Assembly (NCBI GenBank): GCA_007130585.1
Contig: SLSE01000202.1
Coordinates: 1 to 14,922 of the forward strand
Source: Syntrophomonadaceae bacterium
GTDB taxonomy: Bacteria > Bacillota > Dethiobacteria > DTU022
Length of the DNA: 14,922 nucleotides
Direction of reading: 5' to 3'
The translations under genes were made by a program, and so were the position numbers. This document shows, piece after piece, positions 6,688 to 13,809 of the stretch; position 1 is the stretch's first letter, and the number at the start of each line of letters is the position of its first letter. The notes under the pieces are model-generated. The model made no database searches and was not told the DNA's origin. It was given only the letters and a program-made list of their open reading frames with translations.

Positions 6688-7851
6688 TTACCAGCGGAAA
6701 ATTGCCGCGACCGGCGTGGAATCAGGCATGTGTTCAAAATCAATTGCATGGACACTCCCGTTGCTGGTAAAAGTCTTGGCTGCAGCCATGTCAATTAAAT
6801 CTTCATTACCCGGTTGCATTTCTTCAGCCAGCTTCACTTCCTCGGTCTCCGGATCGTACGTGCCCCACTGCTGTACTCCGGGAGTGACAAAGAGCTCGCT
6901 TATTCTGCCGTGATAAGCAGCCGGCAATATCTCAAGGATATTGTTGGATGTTTTTCCCGTGCCCGCCAGTTCTTTGTAGCGGGCTTTGGCTTCTTCCTGT
7001 TTTTTCTGAAAATAAGGCTTGACGATTCCCCAGGCTTTTTGATGCAGGTCCTGGGCGTTAATATTTTCAGGATTTCCCTTAATACTCTCTTCAAATAACA
7101 GGGGATACTTGCTTATTTCTTTATACTGCGGGATCAGGTAGTCCACGCTGGCCAGCAGCAGGGGCGCATTTTTTTCATCGAGCAACTCCTGTATTTCCCT
7201 GTCAATAAAACGAAAATACTTGAGGAGCCTTTCTTTTTCAAACCTGTCAATAGTTCCGCCGTGCCCGTGAAAGATTGCCCCCCGGGAGCCGTCTGCCTCG
7301 GGAGTCTGGGTATGAAACTGCACATCAGGCTCGAACTCGAACATTTCTCTGCCGAACTCGCTCCGGGCTTTTTCAGCCAGATCACTTAAGTCCAGTTCTT
7401 CAATGGTGCTGCGGGTTCCCCACAACAGGCGAACATCTTTCTGGCTGATGGCAAGAATATAAAACTGGCCTTCGGCTGAAAGGAGTTTAAATAGCGGTTT
7501 CATGTGGAAGGCACTTCTCACGACGGCTATTTCTTCAAATTCCAGGGGCAGGCGGAAAAAACGGTGAAAATCCGGTGATATGAAGTAAGCCAGGCCATCA
7601 CTCTGGTTGGACCAGAATATACTCTCACTAATCAGTTTCCTGGCCGGCTCAAGCAATTTTTTTGAACCCTGGTTGTTCGAATTTTCTGCTTCCAGCTGCT
7701 TTTCTACCTGGCCCAGCAGGGTTTTAAAGCGTATTGAGTTTGCCTTGGCCTTTTCCCTGCCTTTTTCTGTGGGCATATAAATAGAAATGCACGGTTCTTT
7801 CTCACCCTGCTCTAATAGAAGTTCGATTTCTTCCTTGTTTAAACGTTCCAT
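6688..7851 (-). CDS. baeRF-type bacterial archaeo-eukaryotic release factor family protein
   Basis: This 387-residue protein resembles the bacterial relatives of archaeo-eukaryotic peptide release factor eRF1/Pelota (baeRF families, probably baeRF3 or baeRF7). The N-terminus has CISIYMPTEKGREKAKANSI (21-40), the typical CvSIYMPT..aG opening, followed by a helix with RFKTLLGQVEKQL. The middle part contains YILAISQKDVRLLWG (131-145) and a His/Gly loop AIFHGHGG (192-199), where release factors carry their catalytic loop; no GGQ is present. The C-terminal part has AYHGRISELFVTPGVQQWG (312-330) and a segment with IDMAAAKTFTSNGSVHAI (353-370), typical of the third, L7Ae-like domain. The family is proposed to act on ribosomes or in stress and conflict responses, but function is largely untested. 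The ATG at 7851 has AAAGGGG upstream. It heads a possible operon with yjbQ and dinB. The exact subfamily is uncertain. Confidence 0.8.
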   Translation of the reverse strand: MERLNKEEIELLLEQGEKEPCISIYMPTEKGREKAKANSIRFKTLLGQVEKQLEAENSNNQGSKKLLEPARKLISESIFWSNQSDGLAYFISPDFHRFFRLPLEFEEIAVVRSAFHMKPLFKLLSAEGQFYILAISQKDVRLLWGTRSTIEELDLSDLAEKARSEFGREMFEFEPDVQFHTQTPEADGSRGAIFHGHGGTIDRFEKERLLKYFRFIDREIQELLDEKNAPLLLASVDYLIPQYKEISKYPLLFEESIKGNPENINAQDLHQKAWGIVKPYFQKKQEEAKARYKELAGTGKTSNNILEILPAAYHGRISELFVTPGVQQWGTYDPETEEVKLAEEMQPGNEDLIDMAAAKTFTSNGSVHAIDFEHMPDSTPVAAIFRW

Positions 7852-8371
7852 TTTACAGTCCCCTTTCAGATTTAGATATGTGAGACTACAGCCGGAAAAT
7901 TAAAGTTTCTGCTGTCTGGTTTTAAGTGTGTATAATTGTGGATCGGGTTCAGCTGCAGTTCCGGGTTTTTCAGCGGCACTTGTTGCGTCTGGCAGCGCTG
8001 ATCATTAATTATTTTTTTAAGCTGCTTACCTTTATTATACCGGATTCACAGCACTCTTCAACCTTATTGGGTACCGGCAATGTCAACAGCGCCCTGCTGG
8101 CAGCGAGATTAGACCTGGCAGGATTTTTTTAAAATGCCCCGCCGGGGATAACATGTTGCCCGGAAGGAGTCTGAATAAAACAGCAGGAACTGCCATGAGC
8201 CCGGCGAAATCTTTATATAGGATATTTAAGCTGTCATTTGCCGGTTAGTTTAATTCGCAGCACGCTATCTTCAGTAGAACCTGCAGTAACGATCAGTCTT
8301 TTCTGCACCAATCCCGGCAGGCAGCATGCACACGGATGACAATAGACGCCTGAAGAGGCGGAGGAGTGATA
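7852..8371. other. Gene-free divergent region of about 0.5 kb with several palindromes
   Basis: No convincing gene lies between the divergent release-factor-like gene and the aldehyde oxidoreductase gene. It holds a TATAAT at 7931-7936 (plus strand, no clear -35). It also has CCCC-GCC-GGGG at 8137-8147, overlapping CCGGG (8142-8146) and CCCGG (8159-8163) around the palindrome AACATGTT, and a GCAG-GAA-CTGC hairpin near 8183-8193. A 17-codon frame at 8195-8248 is too short to credit. No riboswitch class that I know could be matched by eye. Promoters for both flanking genes must lie here or just outside. Confidence 0.5.
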
Positions 8372-10270
8372 GTGTTGAGCGGTTTTCCGAAAGGGCACAT
8401 TCTCGACATTGATCTCAGCAGCGGTACAGTCAGCAGCCAGGAGCTCCCCCCGGAAATATACCGGCTTTACCCGGGTGGTTCGGCCCTGGGCCTGTACCTG
8501 GTATTGCAGCATATGGAGCCGGGTGTTGACGCGCTATCCCCGGATAATGTTCTTGTAATGGCCGCCTCCCCCTTAAGCGGCCTGCCGATCAGCGGTCTCA
8601 ACCGACTGGCGGTTACCACAAAAAGCCCGCTTACGGGAGCTATCGGCGACAGCCAGGCCGGGGGATTTTTCCCAGTGGAGCTAAAGGCAAACGGGTGGGA
8701 TGCAGTTATGTTCCGCGGAAAAGCTGCCGAGCCGGTATATCTTTATATTAATGGTGAAAAAGCAGAATTACGCAATGCAGGAGAAGCCTGGGGGAAGGTA
8801 ACCGGGGACGCTGAAGAAGTGATAAAAAAAGAAATCGGCGAAGAAGACCTGCACATAGCACAGATCGGTCCGGCCGGTGAAAACCTTGTTAAGTATGCTT
8901 CGATCATGAACATGTGCAACCGGGCCAACGGCCGAACCGGCACCGGGGCTGTGATGGGGTCAAAAAACCTGAAAGCGGTAGTGGTCAAAAAAGGGGCCAA
9001 GCAGAAGCCTTTTGACAGGGAGAGATTTAAGGAAATATCCGGAGACGCCAGAAAAAGGATTAAAGAAAACAGCATTGTAAACAGCCTGGCCGAGCACGGG
9101 ACAGACAGCGGTCTTGAGAGCCTTAACCTGGAGGGATTCCTGGTAACCAGAAACTGGAATTCAGGTTATTTCCCTGAGGGAGCTGAACAGATTACAGGTA
9201 CAACTATGTCTGAAACAATTCTCAAGAAAAGGGACACCTGTTACGGCTGCGTGGTGAGGTGCAAAAGGGTTGTGGAAATTCCGGGGGTTGTCGATCCCCT
9301 TTACGGCGGTCCGGAATACGAAACCTGCGCTACCATGGGTTCATACTGTGGCATAAAAAACCTGGAGACGATTGCCCTGGCCAATCAGATCTGTAATATG
9401 TACGGCCTTGACACCATTTCCTGCGGAGCGACGATTGCTTTTGCCATGGAATGCTACGAAAAAGGGCTGATCGGCCCGGATGATACTGACGGACTGGAAC
9501 TGACATTTGGCAACGACAGTGTTCTCCCGGATTTAATAGTTAAAATTGCCGAAAGAAAAGGTTTCGGTAACCTGCTGGCCGAAGGAAGTGCAGAAGCGGC
9601 CCGCCGAATCGGTAAAGAAGCCGAGACTTTATGTATGACAGTAAAAAAGCAGGAACTGCCTGCCCATATGCCTCAACAAAAACCATCTCTCGGGATAATC
9701 TATGCGGTTAATTCCTTTGGAGCTGATCACCAGTCCAGCGCCCACGATCCAATCCTGACCATGTCACCAAAAAGCAGGATCAGGGATAATCTTTACCAGG
9801 TTGGAATCTGGAAAGGTTATGATCCCGGTGAATTAGTCCTGGACGATGAAAAAGTGCGTTTTGCCTATAACAGTCAGTGTTTTTACTCACTCGCAGATAC
9901 TCTTTGCCTCTGTCAGTTTGTCTGGGGGCCATCCTGGCAGCTATACGGGCCATCGGAGCTGGTTGAGGTTTGCCGTTACGGTTTGGGATGGGACACCTCT
10001 CTTTACGAGCTGATGCTCGTCGGGGAACGGCGAATAAACATGATGCGTTTCTTCAGCGCCAGGGAAGGATTTAGCCGCGCGGAAGACGAATTGCCCTCCA
10101 GGTTATTCAAGCCCCTGCCAGAAGGGCCTTCAAGCGGAATTTCTTTGAGCAGGGAAGAATTTGAAGCGGCCATGGACCTTTACTACCGTATTGCAGGCTG
10201 GACCCATGAAGAAGGTCATCCCACCGAGGCTACCCTGAAGCGATTGTCACTGGGCTGGTTGATTAAGTAA
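8372..10270 (+). CDS. Aldehyde:ferredoxin oxidoreductase family protein (tungsten/molybdenum bis-pterin enzyme)
   Basis: The protein is about 632 residues, close to the usual 600-620 of the family. The N-terminal domain includes FPKGHILDIDLSSG, YPGGSALGLYLVL and SPLTGAIGDSQAGGFFPVEL, typical pterin-binding elements, and NRANGRTGTGAVMGSKNLKA. The [4Fe-4S] cluster ligands are visible as C-x2-C-x3-C in DTCYGCVVRCK (Cys290, 293, 297) plus DTLCLC (Cys514), which matches the DxxGLC fourth-ligand motif except that Gly is Cys. Such enzymes oxidise aldehydes to acids, or run in reverse, with ferredoxin as electron partner, in the cytoplasm. The substrate cannot be told from sequence alone; BamB-like and other subfamilies share these motifs. 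No cofactor-synthesis or ferredoxin gene adjoins it. I chose GTG at 8372 because GGAGG (8360-8364) lies seven bases upstream; TTG 8375 is also possible, whereas GTG 8366 is too close. The uspA-like gene follows by 80 bases. Confidence 0.92.
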   Translation: MLSGFPKGHILDIDLSSGTVSSQELPPEIYRLYPGGSALGLYLVLQHMEPGVDALSPDNVLVMAASPLSGLPISGLNRLAVTTKSPLTGAIGDSQAGGFFPVELKANGWDAVMFRGKAAEPVYLYINGEKAELRNAGEAWGKVTGDAEEVIKKEIGEEDLHIAQIGPAGENLVKYASIMNMCNRANGRTGTGAVMGSKNLKAVVVKKGAKQKPFDRERFKEISGDARKRIKENSIVNSLAEHGTDSGLESLNLEGFLVTRNWNSGYFPEGAEQITGTTMSETILKKRDTCYGCVVRCKRVVEIPGVVDPLYGGPEYETCATMGSYCGIKNLETIALANQICNMYGLDTISCGATIAFAMECYEKGLIGPDDTDGLELTFGNDSVLPDLIVKIAERKGFGNLLAEGSAEAARRIGKEAETLCMTVKKQELPAHMPQQKPSLGIIYAVNSFGADHQSSAHDPILTMSPKSRIRDNLYQVGIWKGYDPGELVLDDEKVRFAYNSQCFYSLADTLCLCQFVWGPSWQLYGPSELVEVCRYGLGWDTSLYELMLVGERRINMMRFFSAREGFSRAEDELPSRLFKPLPEGPSSGISLSREEFEAAMDLYYRIAGWTHEEGHPTEATLKRLSLGWLIK

Positions 10271-10288
10271 CAGAATATTGATATAGTT

Positions 10289-10294
10289 TATAAT
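10289..10294 (+). promoter_or_regulatory. Candidate -10 element for the universal stress protein gene
   Basis: TATAAT lies 56 bases before the TTG start in the 80-base spacer after the oxidoreductase gene. No strong -35 hexamer is seen at normal spacing, so readthrough from the upstream gene remains possible. An AT-rich inverted repeat (TTAAT and ATTAA, about 10314-10331) sits between this box and the gene. Confidence 0.35.
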
Positions 10295-10350
10295 GCAAAC
10301 TGAAACGATCTGGTTAATTATTCCAAATTAATGGATAGGAGTGATCTTAA

Positions 10351-10791
10351 TTGTACAATATCCTGCTGGCAATTGACGGTTCGGAACATTCGGAAAAAGT
10401 AATAGATGAAACCATTACCATTGCAAAAGCGCTCGGTGCTCATGTTACTGTACTTCACGTTACGGGCGAATACGATTTTAAGACCCGGATCAGTGTTCAC
10501 ATTTCCGATGATTACTGGGAGCAGATCAGAAAAAACCTGAGAGCAGAAGCAGAAAAAATAGTTGATAAAGCAGCTGAAAAGCTCAGAAAACACGGTATCG
10601 AAGCAGAAACCAGTGTTCTGGTCGGCAAGCAGTCTCCTGCCGACGGCGTATGCAAAATGGCCGACAGGGGCGACTTTAACCTGTTGGTACTGGGCAGCCG
10701 GGGTATTAAGGGAATAAAGGAAGCTTTTCTGGGCAGCGTTAGCAATAAGGTCGCTCACTGCACAATAAAAAATGTTTTAATTGTTAAGTAG
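10351..10791 (+). CDS. Universal stress protein, ATP-binding UspA type
   Basis: This 146-residue protein is a complete single Usp domain. It opens with YNILLAIDGSEHSEK, where Asp9 is the expected adenine-contacting residue. The C-terminal part holds LGSRGIKGIKEAFLGSVSNK, which fits the nucleotide motif G-x2-G-x9-G-(S/T) exactly (Gly115, Gly118, Gly128, Ser129). The protein is therefore of the ATP-binding class (MJ0577-like), a cytoplasmic dimer that may act as an ATP-dependent switch under stress or growth arrest. The first residue is coded by TTG at 10351, supported by TAGGAGTGAT upstream; the nearby ATG at 10331 is out of frame. The gene lies 80 bases after the aldehyde oxidoreductase gene and ends at a strong terminator. 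Its target process is not indicated by sequence. Confidence 0.95.
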   Translation: MYNILLAIDGSEHSEKVIDETITIAKALGAHVTVLHVTGEYDFKTRISVHISDDYWEQIRKNLRAEAEKIVDKAAEKLRKHGIEAETSVLVGKQSPADGVCKMADRGDFNLLVLGSRGIKGIKEAFLGSVSNKVAHCTIKNVLIVK

Positions 10792-10826
10792 GAAGGAACC
10801 AGATTGGTCCCGGCCCGGCATAAAAA

Positions 10827-10870
10827 CAGGCGCTCCCTCCTTTAAGCAGGGAGCGCCTGAGTTATTTATA
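10827..10870. terminator. Strong bidirectional terminator between convergent usp and ylbF-type genes
   Basis: CAGGCGCTCCCT (10827-10838) and AGGGAGCGCCTG (10848-10859) form a perfect 12-bp stem with a 9-base loop. On the minus strand the stem is followed by TTTTTA (10822-10826 read in reverse), a good U tract. On the plus strand it is followed by the weaker AGTTATTTATA. It lies 36 bases after the usp stop and 44 bases past the end of the convergent gene, so it probably stops transcription from both sides. Confidence 0.88.
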
Positions 10871-10902
10871 ATTAGCCTGCCTGCAGCTGAAGGCAGCAGT
10901 AT

Positions 10903-11256
10903 TTATTCTTCCTCTCCTTTTCCAGCTTCGGGGTTGATTCCCTCGCTGATGGCGCTGTTTACCTCCTGCATAAATTGGCTGAAGTCATTTTGAGCCTTCG
11001 CGTAGGCCTGGATAGTCAGGTTGGAGTCCATTTTGCTTTTTAAATTATTAAACTGCTGAATCTGGTCTTCGCTGGGCTGCACTCCCGATTGCTGGGCAAA
11101 CTGGATCTGCTGCTGCAGTTCCTGTATTTCCTTAATCATATGATTTGCATCAGCATCCTGCTGCATATTTTCAGAAACTCTTTCAAGTTCCTGGTATTCC
11201 TCGGTTTTACGAATTTCTTCGCCTAGTTCTTTGGCTTTCTCAATAACATTCATCAT
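10903..11256 (-). CDS. YlbF/YmcA family protein
   Basis: This 117-residue, highly charged, helical protein matches the YlbF/YmcA (Com_YlbF) family. It opens with MMNVIEKAKELGEEIRKTEE and continues with NHMIKEIQELQQQIQ and a Gln-rich, coiled-coil-like middle (about residues 35-75). The last half has NFSQF-like helices (AKAQNDFSQFMQEVNSAI) and an acidic tail ending GKGEEE. In Bacillus subtilis, YlbF, YmcA and YaaT form a complex that affects competence, sporulation and biofilm formation and works with RNase Y in mRNA maturation. Here it stands alone, so an equivalent role is inference. The first residue is ATG at 11256, six bases after AGGAGG; a TTG at 11259 would extend it by one residue. It is transcribed toward the shared terminator and is probably a single-gene unit. 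Confidence 0.85.
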   Translation of the reverse strand: MMNVIEKAKELGEEIRKTEEYQELERVSENMQQDADANHMIKEIQELQQQIQFAQQSGVQPSEDQIQQFNNLKSKMDSNLTIQAYAKAQNDFSQFMQEVNSAISEGINPEAGKGEEE

Positions 11257-11377
11257 CAAAAACCTCCTGTATTTAAGTCCTTTCTCCCCCTTCTGTTTTT
11301 GAGTTGGCGATCCCTTCCTAATTCTTTAAAAAACCGCATATTTGATCCGGAAAGTATTTGTAAGCCTGTTTTTGTAG

Positions 11378-11396
11378 GGATCTCCGGAGTCCCTGT
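11378..11396. other. Small inverted repeat in the divergent ylbF-hydrolase spacer
   Basis: AGGGATCTCCGGAGTCCCT can fold with AGGGA pairing TCCCT around the palindrome CTCCGGAG. It sits in the roughly 225-base region between the divergent ylbF-type and hydrolase genes. No T tract follows. It could be an operator, but no promoter with good hexamers was found next to it. Confidence 0.25.
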
Positions 11397-11483
11397 AGAA
11401 ATATTAAATGACGGGAATCCGTTGTTAAATACATGCTTCTTCCGGACAGGCGGAAAAAGCAGGGCAGGTGACCACAGATAATT

Positions 11484-12449
11484 ATGCTAAAAAGTTTATT
11501 GAAGTGGTCGGGATTAATCCTGGCAGCAGTTTTTGTTTTGTTCAGTATCATCCCCTACCTGGTTCCGCCTGGAGAATTGCCGGGAAACCGCTACCAGATG
11601 GCTTTTGCAAACAGCAAGTTTGCTTCGGAAGGGGGAGCCGAACTGCATTACCGCCACTGGGAGGGAAACGGCCGGGCCAATGTCCTCCTGGTGCACGGCC
11701 TGGGTGGTTCCACGTTTTCCTGGCGCTATACAGCCCCCGCCCTTGAAGATGAAGGCTACCGGGTAATCGCTGTCGATCTGCCGGGCTTTGGCTTAAGCGA
11801 GCGTGCCGGGGGGCTCGACCATTCTTCCACTGCCAGGGCGGAGCGCCTCTGGTTTTTCCTTGAAGACAGTTACCCTGGTGAAGATTGGCACCTGGTAGGG
11901 CACTCCATGGGCGGGGCTACCGTAACAGATATGGCCCTGCAGAAACCGCAAAACGTTGTAAGCCTGGTCCTGGTGGCCGGAGCTCTCGCCGAGTTCGAAC
12001 CAACATTATTTGATTCCTTGCTGCAGTATCCCCCGGTCAGCCGTTGGGTCAGGCTTCTTGCCCCGGAGTTTTTTCTCAGTGAAAACAGGATCGAAAACGC
12101 GCTGGAAAACTCTTACGGGCGTAAACCCACGGCTGAAGAATTCGCAGGTTATTACAAACCTCTTACCGTTGAAGGAACAGATGCAGTACTGGCCGATCTT
12201 GTTAAAACGGCGCCGACTCCTCTTTTGCACAGGGTTGAGGAACTTGAGCTACCGGTACTTTGCATCTGGGGTGAAGATGATGCGGTAGTGCCCCTGGAAA
12301 GAGGGGAAAGGTTAAACAGGATGATCCCCGGTTCCGAGCTGGCGGTAATGGAAGGGGAAGGTCACTGTCCCATGGAAACCTTGCCGGATGAGTTTAATTC
12401 TCTAATGCTAAACTTTTTAAACCGTGTCGAATCTCCACCCGGCAATTAA
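11484..12449 (+). CDS. Membrane-anchored alpha/beta hydrolase
   Basis: This 321-residue protein has a hydrophobic N-terminal segment (about residues 8-27, WSGLILAAVFVLFSIIPYLV) without a clear cleavage site, followed by a complete alpha/beta hydrolase domain from about residue 52. Visible elements are the oxyanion-hole loop LLVHGLGGSTFSW (68-80), the strand-loop AVDLPGFGLSE, and the nucleophile elbow VGHSMGG with Ser141. The acid is probably Asp266 in IWGEDDAVVP and the catalytic His is His294 in GEGHCPMET. The lid region (about 170-245) is helical. The order and spacing fit carboxylesterase, lipase or C-C hydrolase subfamilies; the substrate is not predictable. The N-terminal segment suggests that the domain is held at the membrane, probably on the outer side. 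AGGTGAC lies about 12 bases upstream of the ATG, rather far but usable. The gene is alone on this strand and ends at a shared terminator. Confidence 0.88.
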   Translation: MLKSLLKWSGLILAAVFVLFSIIPYLVPPGELPGNRYQMAFANSKFASEGGAELHYRHWEGNGRANVLLVHGLGGSTFSWRYTAPALEDEGYRVIAVDLPGFGLSERAGGLDHSSTARAERLWFFLEDSYPGEDWHLVGHSMGGATVTDMALQKPQNVVSLVLVAGALAEFEPTLFDSLLQYPPVSRWVRLLAPEFFLSENRIENALENSYGRKPTAEEFAGYYKPLTVEGTDAVLADLVKTAPTPLLHRVEELELPVLCIWGEDDAVVPLERGERLNRMIPGSELAVMEGEGHCPMETLPDEFNSLMLNFLNRVESPPGN

Positions 12450-12459
12450 ATATACTTCA

Positions 12460-12502
12460 CCGGCAAGAATTTAAGCAAAATTCTGCTGCCGGGCATTTCT
12501 TT
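12460..12502. terminator. Shared terminator between the hydrolase and kbl genes
   Basis: CCGGCA-AGAATTT (12460-12472) pairs with AAATTCT-GC-TGCCGG (12478-12492), a 13-bp stem with a two-base bulge and a five-base loop. On the plus strand it is followed by GCATTTCTTTTTATTT, a good T tract. The opposite strand ends in a weaker T-containing run. It lies 10 bases after the hydrolase stop and just beyond the kbl stop, so it probably serves both convergent genes. Confidence 0.8.
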
Positions 12503-13693
12503 TTATTTAATAACTTCCATTTCTTTTCCCACCCTGATAAAAGCTTCAATCGCTTTATCGAGATGTTCTTTTTCGTGGGCTGCGGAAAGCTGAACCCTGA
12601 TGCGCGCTTTTCCTTTAGGAACAACAGGGTAGGCGAAACCAATTACATAAATGCCTTCATCCAGCATTTTGTCGGCCATCTCCAGGGCCAGCGGTTCATT
12701 GTAGAGCATAACCGGAACGATTGCTGTCTCGCCGGGAACAATCGTAAAGCCGGCCCCGATCATTTTTTTTCGGAAATAAGCGGCATTCTCCCTGACCTTA
12801 TGCTGCAGCTCAGTCGAGTCTGAGAGCAGGTCCAGCACTTTCAGGGTTCCTCCGGCTATGGCCGGGGCGAGTGAATTGGAGAAAAGGTACGGCCTGGAAC
12901 GCTGGCGCAGCATTTCGATCAGTTCTTTGCGCCCCGAAGTGCAGCCGCCCATCGCCCCGCCCAGGGCTTTGCCGAAGGTGGTTGTTATTAAGTCAATTTT
13001 CCCCTCCAGGCCAAAATGCTCAAAAGTACCGCGGCCTGTTTTGCCGATGTATCCCGTGGCGTGGCTGTCATCGACCATAACCAGGGCGTCATACTTTTCC
13101 GCAAGCCCGCATATTTCAGGCAGCCTGGCGATATCCCCGTCCATGGAGAAAACACCGTCTGTGGCGATGATGCGGTACTTTGCCGGGGAGGCTTTCTTAA
13201 GGCAGTCTTCCAGCTCTTCCATATCGGAATGGCGGTAACGATACCGCTCGGCCTTGCAAAGCCTGACACCGTCAATTATCGAAGCATGGTTAAGTTCATC
13301 TGAGATAATCGCGCTTTCCGGGCCGAGCAGGGGCTCGAAGACTCCTCCGTTGGCGTCGAAGCAGGCGGCGTAAAGAATGGTATCTTCAGTCTGCAAAAAC
13401 TTGGAAACTTTGCTTTCCAGATCTTTGTGAATCTGCTGGGTCCCGCAGATAAAACGGACAGAGGAAAGCCCGTATCCCCACCTGTCCATTGTTTCCTGTG
13501 CCGCTTTAACCACTACCGGGTTGTCAGACAGCCCCAGGTAATTGTTGGCGCAGAAATTTAACACCTTCCGGCCTGCGGAAACTTCAATTTCTGCTGATTG
13601 CGGGCTGGTAATAATCCGTTCCTCTTTAAAAAGTCCCTGTTCTTTCAGCTCGCCAAATTGCTCTCTTAAATCTGTTAAAATTTGCTTTGACAT
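12503..13693 (-). CDS. kbl: Glycine C-acetyltransferase (2-amino-3-ketobutyrate CoA ligase)
   Basis: The protein is 396 residues, nearly the same length as E. coli Kbl (398), and similar along its whole length. It cleaves 2-amino-3-ketobutyrate with CoA into glycine and acetyl-CoA, using pyridoxal phosphate, as the second step of threonine catabolism. Visible signatures are GLFKEERIITS, FCANNYLGL (47-55), SVRFICGTQ (78-86), SDELNHASIIDGVRLCKA with the PLP-stacking His136, VMVDDSHATG with Asp208, and the Schiff-base lysine Lys242 in TTTFGKALGGA. All expected cofactor residues are present. ATG at 13693 is preferred because GGAGG lies eight bases upstream; an in-frame ATG at 13708 overlaps that site and would add five residues. 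The gene follows the threonine dehydrogenase gene by 116 bases on the same strand; together they complete the pathway. Assignment is firm. Confidence 0.97.
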   Translation of the reverse strand: MSKQILTDLREQFGELKEQGLFKEERIITSPQSAEIEVSAGRKVLNFCANNYLGLSDNPVVVKAAQETMDRWGYGLSSVRFICGTQQIHKDLESKVSKFLQTEDTILYAACFDANGGVFEPLLGPESAIISDELNHASIIDGVRLCKAERYRYRHSDMEELEDCLKKASPAKYRIIATDGVFSMDGDIARLPEICGLAEKYDALVMVDDSHATGYIGKTGRGTFEHFGLEGKIDLITTTFGKALGGAMGGCTSGRKELIEMLRQRSRPYLFSNSLAPAIAGGTLKVLDLLSDSTELQHKVRENAAYFRKKMIGAGFTIVPGETAIVPVMLYNEPLALEMADKMLDEGIYVIGFAYPVVPKGKARIRVQLSAAHEKEHLDKAIEAFIRVGKEMEVIK

Positions 13694-13754
13694 ATCTATT
13701 GCCTCCATCAGGTTTTTAGGCAGAGGTCAGTTTACGCCCCTGCATCAAATATTC

Positions 13755-13804
13755 GCATTAAGAAAGCCCGCGTGTGGCCTGCATTAAAGCCCGCAGCGTT
13801 GCCT
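13755..13804. repeat. Two-copy imperfect tandem repeat in the tdh-kbl spacer
   Basis: Copy 1 (13755-13780) and copy 2 (13781-13804) share GCATTAA, then AAGCCCGC, five or six variable bases, then GCCT. The nine bases AAAGCCCGC recur exactly at 13763-13771 and 13786-13794. It lies in the 116-base spacer between the two genes of the threonine pathway. Its function is not known; a small repeat duplication or a regulator site are both possible. Confidence 0.55.
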
Positions 13805-13809
13805 GTCCT

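Noticed and set aside
8195..8248. Possible 17-residue leader peptide before the oxidoreductase gene
   Set aside because: It has an AGGAA-like site but is too short and lacks repeated regulatory codons or a following attenuator; chance is the simpler explanation.
8234..8512. Minus-strand open frame of 92 codons overlapping the start of the oxidoreductase gene
   Set aside because: Its end looks protein-like (TAGSTEDSVLRIKLTGK), but the first half is antisense to a confident gene, the composition is odd with clustered Cys and His, and no good ribosome binding site precedes it.
12858..13303. Several overlapping open frames inside kbl on both strands
   Set aside because: All are shadows of kbl, which has full-length family similarity and intact PLP residues.
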